12,239 nt of DNA, taken from positions 1-12,239 of the forward strand of contig JABDGJ010000027.1 in NCBI GenBank assembly GCA_013286075.1, given 5' to 3'. Position 1 is the first letter of the stretch. The number at the start of each line of letters is the position of its first letter. The notes below the pieces were generated by a model. The model was given only the letters and a program-made list of their open reading frames with translations, did no database searches and was not told the origin of the DNA. Both the position numbers and the translations under genes were made by a program. Source of the DNA: Chlamydiota bacterium (lineage in GTDB: Bacteria > Chlamydiota > Chlamydiia > Chlamydiales > Parachlamydiaceae). Below, piece by piece: positions 8,588 to 12,239 of this stretch.

Positions 8588-9006
8588 TGCCAGTCTAATC
8601 CTCCTTTCTTCCATACATAGGCAAAACCCGTAAACAAAATCAGAATAAAAAAAACGATCTCACAAAATCCAAAGATTCCTAATTGCTTGGCAACGACTGC
8701 CCATGGATAGAGAAAAATCACTTCAATATCAAAGACAAGAAAAAGAAGAGCCACCAAGTAGTGGTGCAAAGTAAATCTTTCTGTAAAGAGATTGGTCGTC
8801 GTTTGAATGCCTGATTCATATGGCATCTGCTGCACAGAAAGATCTTTTTTTTTGGAGCGAAATAATCCAGATAAGGCAAGGGTAAATAGCGTAATGAGCA
8901 AAACTAAACCAAAATAGATATAAACAGGGATATAGGCATCCAAAAATAAATACCATTCTCTGAAATGATAAAAAAGTCTTTTAACACCAAAAGAGCATTT
9001 AATCAA
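8584..9006 (-). CDS. nuoA: NADH-quinone oxidoreductase subunit A
   Basis: NuoA is a three-helix membrane subunit at the junction of the two arms and is the first gene of the operon. Hydrophobic helices are at about 26-49, 81-105 and 110-131. The loop motif MPYESG (61-66) and the helix-2 signature [11 protein letters not shown] with Asp93 and Glu95 are diagnostic. No ATG exists in frame before the first helix. The longest reading starts at TTG 9006 (140 residues) and is bounded by a stop at 9034-9036. A second TTG at 8943 would give about 119 residues beginning [12 protein letters not shown], which resembles usual NuoA N-termini better. Neither has a convincing Shine-Dalgarno site, so the true start is open. 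Confidence 0.92.
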   Translation of the reverse strand: MIKCSFGVKRLFYHFREWYLFLDAYIPVYIYFGLVLLITLFTLALSGLFRSKKKDLSVQQMPYESGIQTTTNLFTERFTLHHYLVALLFLVFDIEVIFLYPWAVVAKQLGIFGFCEIVFFILILFTGFAYVWKKGGLDWQ

Positions 9007-9007
9007 C

Positions 9008-9035
9008 TTGAAACTTATCTTTTTTCTCTTATACT
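9008..9035 (+). promoter_or_regulatory. sigma70-type promoter driving the unknown gene and mutS
   Basis: The -35 box TTGAAA (9008-9013) is followed after 16 bp by the -10 box TATACT (9030-9035). Each matches the consensus at five of six positions. Transcription would start around 9042, leaving a leader of about 65 nt before the ATG at 9108. There is no better candidate in the divergent intergenic region, and the spacing is acceptable for a housekeeping sigma factor. The prediction is from sequence only. Confidence 0.5.
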
Positions 9036-9038
9036 AAG
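9028..9038. repeat. short inverted repeat CTTA-TAC-TAAG over the -10 region
   Basis: CTTATACTAAG has perfect 4-bp arms around a 3-bp centre. It contains the plus-strand -10 box TATACT and, on the other strand, TATAAG. It could simply reflect two overlapping divergent -10 boxes, or it could be a small operator. The arms are short enough to arise by chance. Confidence 0.3.
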
Positions 9039-9050
9039 GTGTGTCGTCAA
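9028..9050 (-). promoter_or_regulatory. possible nuo operon promoter elements
   Basis: On the minus strand a TTGACG (9050-9045) and a TATAAG (9033-9028) are each good single hexamers. They are only 11 bp apart, too close to act together as -35 and -10. If TATAAG is the real -10, its -35 would be a poor TTAGGA-like hexamer 18 bp upstream. Another weak pair lies inside the longest nuoA reading: TTGATT at 9006-9001 and TAAAAG 17 bp further on. The nuo transcript must start close to here, because the next gene is divergent, but I cannot fix the site. Confidence 0.25.
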
Positions 9051-9060
9051 TTCCTAATAA

Positions 9061-9089
9061 CCTCTAAAGAGAGTATTGACACCCTCTAA
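9061..9089 (+). repeat. direct repeat CCTCTAA in the 5' leader, 22 bp apart
   Basis: CCTCTAA occurs at 9061-9067 and again at 9083-9089, an offset of 22 bp, close to two helical turns. The first copy also sits in a small palindrome, CTCT-AA-AGAG (9062-9071). Both copies lie downstream of the predicted transcription start of the plus-strand unit, where a bound repressor could block it. The repeat is short and this role is speculative. Confidence 0.3.
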
Positions 9090-9095
9090 GTGTTT

Positions 9096-9101
9096 AAAGG
9101 A
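9096..9101 (+). promoter_or_regulatory. ribosome binding site of the unknown gene
   Basis: AAAGGA lies 6 bases before the ATG at 9108. It decides the start: the in-frame GTG at 9090 has no such site and would place this Shine-Dalgarno sequence inside the coding region. Confidence 0.75.
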
Positions 9102-9107
9102 AAAATA

Positions 9108-9785
9108 ATGTTGCCAATTGGATTGTCTGCCCAATCCCAAGCTATTTTTGAACAAAACCATGAAGATCTAGTCGCAGCCTGTCAAGATTCAAGCAATGAT
9201 TCGCAAACAGGCAACGAGGCGTTAGATTTATTACGCAATGGTGCTTCTCTATTTGGAACATCACTCTCTGAGCCGAATTCCAATGCATTAACTAAAGCAT
9301 CTAACAACACACTAAATAAGGTTTTAGTATATTTAGAAAAAGAAAAATACTATCCCGCTATCGATCGAATCACTTATTATGCTCTTTTTGATCTTTTGCC
9401 TTGTTCGCTTATCAATATAATCATGGAATACAATCCACTTTCAGGTCAGAATCAAATTGAGAGAATATTGTATGGAAGGGAAGAAGATCATCTTACCATA
9501 ACTATCCAAGTGTTTAAAATTAACGATGTAGCAAATTTCCAAGCACTGTTAAATTTAGGATTCGATTGGAAAAAACCGATGTATGGTTTAACCCGACAAT
9601 CAAAACAGGTCCCCATTTCTTTGTATGATTATATGAACAAAATTACACAGATTTCCAATAACATTGGTATGAATTTTTCAAAAATTCACGAATCAATTGT
9701 ACAGGAAGTGTCGCCACAAATCTCTGTACAGAAAGTGACGCTACAAAGATCAAAAAAGCGGCGCCGTTTCAAACAAATAACATAA
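9108..9785 (+). CDS. unrecognised protein, effector-like (225 aa)
   Basis: I do not recognise this gene. It has no signal peptide and no membrane helix. Residues 1-75 are polar and rich in Ser, Asn and Gln (probably flexible). Residues 76-178 look folded. Within them, DLLPCSLINIIMEYNP (95-110) is faintly F-box-like (LP-x-L-x-x-I-I-x-x-Y). Residues 129-178 (ITIQVFKINDVANFQALLNL, GFDWKKP, then VPISLYDYM) have the rhythm of a degenerate ankyrin repeat. Residues 198-215 are a 9-residue tandem duplication. The C-terminus has a basic patch KKRRRFK (216-222) resembling a monopartite nuclear localisation signal. The gene has its own promoter and a good ribosome binding site, diverges from nuo, and ends 7 bp before mutS. 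An effector of a host-associated bacterium is a plausible but unproven reading. A nucleic-acid-binding basic tail is the simpler alternative. Confidence 0.8.
   Translation: MLPIGLSAQSQAIFEQNHEDLVAACQDSSNDSQTGNEALDLLRNGASLFGTSLSEPNSNALTKASNNTLNKVLVYLEKEKYYPAIDRITYYALFDLLPCSLINIIMEYNPLSGQNQIERILYGREEDHLTITIQVFKINDVANFQALLNLGFDWKKPMYGLTRQSKQVPISLYDYMNKITQISNNIGMNFSKIHESIVQEVSPQISVQKVTLQRSKKRRRFKQIT
9699..9752 (+). repeat. 27-bp imperfect tandem duplication, in frame
   Basis: Two adjacent 27-bp units (9699-9725 and 9726-9752) match at 21 of 27 positions, each starting GTACAG. In frame they encode VQEVSPQIS and VQKVTLQRS, so a 9-residue unit was duplicated and then diverged. It directly precedes the basic C-terminal patch of the unknown protein. 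Confidence 0.8.
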
Positions 9786-9792
9786 GCTTGAC

Positions 9793-12239
9793 ATGACCGC
9801 CGGACTTCATTCATCTCAAGAGGAAAAAACAACTACGCCTATGATGGTGCAGTGGCATGCATGCAAGAAAAAAGGGGGCGATGCTGTTCTCTTATTCCGA
9901 ATGGGAGATTTTTACGAAGCCTTCTATGAAGATGCAGCTCTCTTGTCCCAAGAACTGGGTCTCACACTGACACAAAGACAAGGAATTCCAATGAGCGGTA
10001 TTCCTTTTCATACAAGCGACGGTTATATCGACAAGCTGGTCGCCAAGGGATATCGAGTTGCCGTTGCAGAACAAATCGAAGACCCAAAAAAAGCAAAAGG
10101 AATTGTAAAAAGAGACATTGTCCGGATCGTCACTCCCGGGACAATCATTGATTCGAGTTTTTTACCCGAAAAGTCGAACAATTATTTTGCATCGATTGCG
10201 TACATCGGAAAAAACTGGGGCCTCGCCTTTGTAGATCTATCAACAAGTGAATTTTGGGTCACCGAATGTACGGAAGAAAAAGAATTATTCAATGAAATTT
10301 ATCGTCTCCAACCATCTGAATTTCTTGTTTCTGAAGATTTCAAGAAAAAAAGAGGTAGTTTTTTTGAAGAAATTCGGCAAACCTATTCTTGTATTGTGAA
10401 TACAGAAGCCGATTGGCATTTTGAATACCACAGTTGCACCCATTTTTTAACAGAACATTTTCAAGTCAAACATTTAGAAGGATTTGGTCTTTCTGGAATG
10501 AGCGTGATACAAGCAGCCGGCGCCCTCTTGCGCTATATTCATACTGTACTCTGTTTGCCGATTCATCAAATCCAGGAAATTCGTCCTTATTCTACTTCTC
10601 TTTATATGACTCTAGATCGGATTACGCAAAGAAATTTAGAATTGACAGTGTCTTTGCAGGACAAGACGAAAAATCACACTCTATTGCACATAATAGACGA
10701 AACAGTTACCTCAATGGGGGGCCGTCTGATGCACCATTGGATAAAACAACCACTACTCTCGATCGAACACATTTTACAACGACAAGAAGCCATTGCCTCT
10801 TTCCTACACCGCGACGATCTCTTGCGGCAATTTCGGGAAAAATTAGGTGTGGTGAAAGATATTGAACGATTGATGATGAAAATATCCTCTGGATATGCAA
10901 CTCCTCGCGACCTTGTCGCTCTTCGCTATTCTTTTTCTCCTATTGCTTCATTACAAGAACTCTTACGCCATTTACCTTCCCATTGGATGCAAAAAGAGTG
11001 CCAAAAATTGGATTCTCTTCCTGAAATGACAGGGCTTATTGCACAAGCTCTAGTCGATGAACCTCCTCTTCGGATAGGAGAGGGAAAAGTTATCCGCGAA
11101 GGGTATCGCGAAGAACTCGATGAATTACGGCAAATGAGTCAAAATAGCAAAACTTGGATGAGCCGCTACCAAGCACAACTTCGGGAAGAAACCGGAATTA
11201 AGACCCTAAAAGTAGGGTTCACGAATATGTTTGGCTATTACATCGAAGTGACTCGTGGTCAAACAATGAAAATGCCCGATACTTTTATTCGAAGGCAAAC
11301 CTTAGTCAATGCAGAGCGGTATATTTCTCCTGTTTTAAAAGAGTACGAACACAAGATTCTCACAGCCGAAGAGCGAATCCAAGCCATAGAGAATGAAATT
11401 TTCCACGAACTTCGCTTCCAGATCGCCAAATATGCCAATCAAGTGATTACTGTAGCACAAACCATTGCACAACTCGATTGCTTGAGTTCTCTGGCAGAAG
11501 TGGCAAAGCAAAACCAGTACTGCTGTCCTCAATTCAATCAAAAAAATGCCATCTCTATTATAGGAGGAAGGCACCCAATCATAGAACAAACTTGTAAACA
11601 AGAAAAATTCATTCCAAATGACACCCAGATAGATGATCACCAACAACTTCTCCTGATTACAGGGCCAAACATGGCTGGAAAATCTACTTATTTGAGACAA
11701 GTAGCCCTCATTGTCATTATGGCTCACATGGGAAGTTATGTTCCGGCCGATACAGTCGAATTGGGAATCGTTGATAAAGTCTTTACTCGCATTGGTGCAA
11801 GCGATGATTTGTCGAGAGGACACTCCACTTTTATGGTAGAAATGACCGAAACTGCCAACATCTTACACAATGTCACCCCAAGATCTCTTGTCATTCTTGA
11901 CGAGATAGGACGTGGAACAAGTACATACGACGGAATTTCCATTGCTTGGTCAGTTGCAGAATACTTACTCACAACAGAACACCGCAAAGCAAAGACATTA
12001 TTTGCTACTCACTATTGGGAACTGACAAAATTGGAAGAAAAAATTCCAGGAGCTGTAAATTACCAAGTAGCCATTCATGAAGCAGAAGACCAAATCACTT
12101 TTTTGCGAAAAATCGTGAAAGGGGGGACAGATAAAAGCTACGGCATTCACGTCGCCCGTCTTGCCGGACTTCCCCCCGCCGTCATCCAACGATCGAAAGA
12201 AATCTTAGAACACCTAGAAGCAAATACAAATCGAAGAAA
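9793..12239 (+). CDS. mutS: DNA mismatch repair protein MutS, partial (3' end off the window)
   Basis: MutS recognises mispaired bases and small loops and, with MutL, starts methyl-independent or strand-directed repair. 815 codons plus two bases are visible. The mismatch-recognition Phe-x-Glu is Phe40-Tyr-Glu42 in RMGDFYEAFYEDA. The connector and lever region carries DRITQRNLEL at about 274-283, the usual R-N-L-E motif. The clamp and lever follow, then the ABC-type ATPase with Walker A GPNMAGKST (624-632), the signature segment GASDDLSRGHSTFMVEM, and Walker B LVILDEIGRGTS (699-710) with FATHYWELT further on. All catalytic motifs are intact. The ATG at 9793 puts TPMM-x-QWH-x-CK at the expected place. 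An in-frame ATG at 9841 is too short. There is no clear Shine-Dalgarno site, and the gene starts 7 bp after the previous stop, so coupling is likely. Confidence 0.97.
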   Translation, partial: MTAGLHSSQEEKTTTPMMVQWHACKKKGGDAVLLFRMGDFYEAFYEDAALLSQELGLTLTQRQGIPMSGIPFHTSDGYIDKLVAKGYRVAVAEQIEDPKKAKGIVKRDIVRIVTPGTIIDSSFLPEKSNNYFASIAYIGKNWGLAFVDLSTSEFWVTECTEEKELFNEIYRLQPSEFLVSEDFKKKRGSFFEEIRQTYSCIVNTEADWHFEYHSCTHFLTEHFQVKHLEGFGLSGMSVIQAAGALLRYIHTVLCLPIHQIQEIRPYSTSLYMTLDRITQRNLELTVSLQDKTKNHTLLHIIDETVTSMGGRLMHHWIKQPLLSIEHILQRQEAIASFLHRDDLLRQFREKLGVVKDIERLMMKISSGYATPRDLVALRYSFSPIASLQELLRHLPSHWMQKECQKLDSLPEMTGLIAQALVDEPPLRIGEGKVIREGYREELDELRQMSQNSKTWMSRYQAQLREETGIKTLKVGFTNMFGYYIEVTRGQTMKMPDTFIRRQTLVNAERYISPVLKEYEHKILTAEERIQAIENEIFHELRFQIAKYANQVITVAQTIAQLDCLSSLAEVAKQNQYCCPQFNQKNAISIIGGRHPIIEQTCKQEKFIPNDTQIDDHQQLLLITGPNMAGKSTYLRQVALIVIMAHMGSYVPADTVELGIVDKVFTRIGASDDLSRGHSTFMVEMTETANILHNVTPRSLVILDEIGRGTSTYDGISIAWSVAEYLLTTEHRKAKTLFATHYWELTKLEEKIPGAVNYQVAIHEAEDQITFLRKIVKGGTDKSYGIHVARLAGLPPAVIQRSKEILEHLEANTNRR

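Noticed and set aside
9076..9081. Perfect -35-like TTGACA on the plus strand
   Set aside because: No -10-like hexamer follows at 15-19 bp. That spacing falls on the ribosome binding site and start of the gene.
9090..9107. GTG start six codons upstream of the unknown gene's ATG
   Set aside because: It has no Shine-Dalgarno sequence and its codons include the AAAGGA site that serves the ATG at 9108.
10434..10900. Open frames inside mutS on both strands
   Set aside because: They are out of frame with an intact, motif-complete MutS and have no start signals.

Overview
The window holds most of an NADH:quinone oxidoreductase (respiratory complex I, NDH-1) operon on the minus strand. It is followed, divergently, by one unrecognised gene and the DNA mismatch-repair gene mutS on the plus strand. 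The DNA is A/T-leaning, rich in homopolymer runs and very tightly packed. The MutS N-terminus (a T-P-M-M-x-Q-W-H-x-C-K pattern just before the mismatch-recognition loop) resembles what I recall of chlamydial MutS. Together with the separate nuoC and nuoD genes and the effector-like orphan gene, this makes a member of the Chlamydiota from outside the Chlamydiaceae (an 'environmental' or amoeba-associated chlamydia) my best guess, at moderate confidence. Chlamydiaceae carry Na+-NQR and no NDH-1, so this would not be a Chlamydia proper.

Region 1 (1-9006, minus strand) reads nuoA-B-C-D-E-F-G-H-I-J and the first 87 codons of nuoK, which runs off the left edge. Almost every junction is a stop/start overlap (ATGA or TAATG) or a gap of a few bases, so this is one polycistronic unit. 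It encodes the NADH-input module (NuoE, F, G), the quinone-reducing connecting arm (NuoB, C, D, I) and the start of the membrane arm (NuoA, H, J, K). The antiporter-like subunits L, M and N would be expected beyond position 1. All Fe-S ligand motifs I can check are present, including the extra N7 cluster of NuoG. The one defect is in nuoG: an 11-A run on the coding strand (2883-2893) breaks the frame about 72% of the way through, and both halves read as good NuoG on either side.

Region 2 (9007-9107) is a 101-bp divergent intergenic region with a good sigma70-like promoter for the plus strand (TTGAAA, 16 bp, TATACT), a small symmetric element over the -10 box and a short direct repeat.

Region 3 (9108-9785) encodes a 225-residue protein that I do not recognise. 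It has a weak F-box-like segment, a weak ankyrin-like segment, a 9-residue tandem duplication and a strongly basic, nuclear-localisation-like C-terminus. In an intracellular bacterium this is the kind of architecture seen in secreted effectors. Function is unproven.

Region 4 (9793-12239) is mutS, 815 codons plus two bases, cut by the right edge. It follows the unknown gene by 7 bp with no clear ribosome binding site of its own, so the two are probably co-transcribed and perhaps translationally coupled. No RNA genes, insertion sequences or CRISPR arrays are visible.
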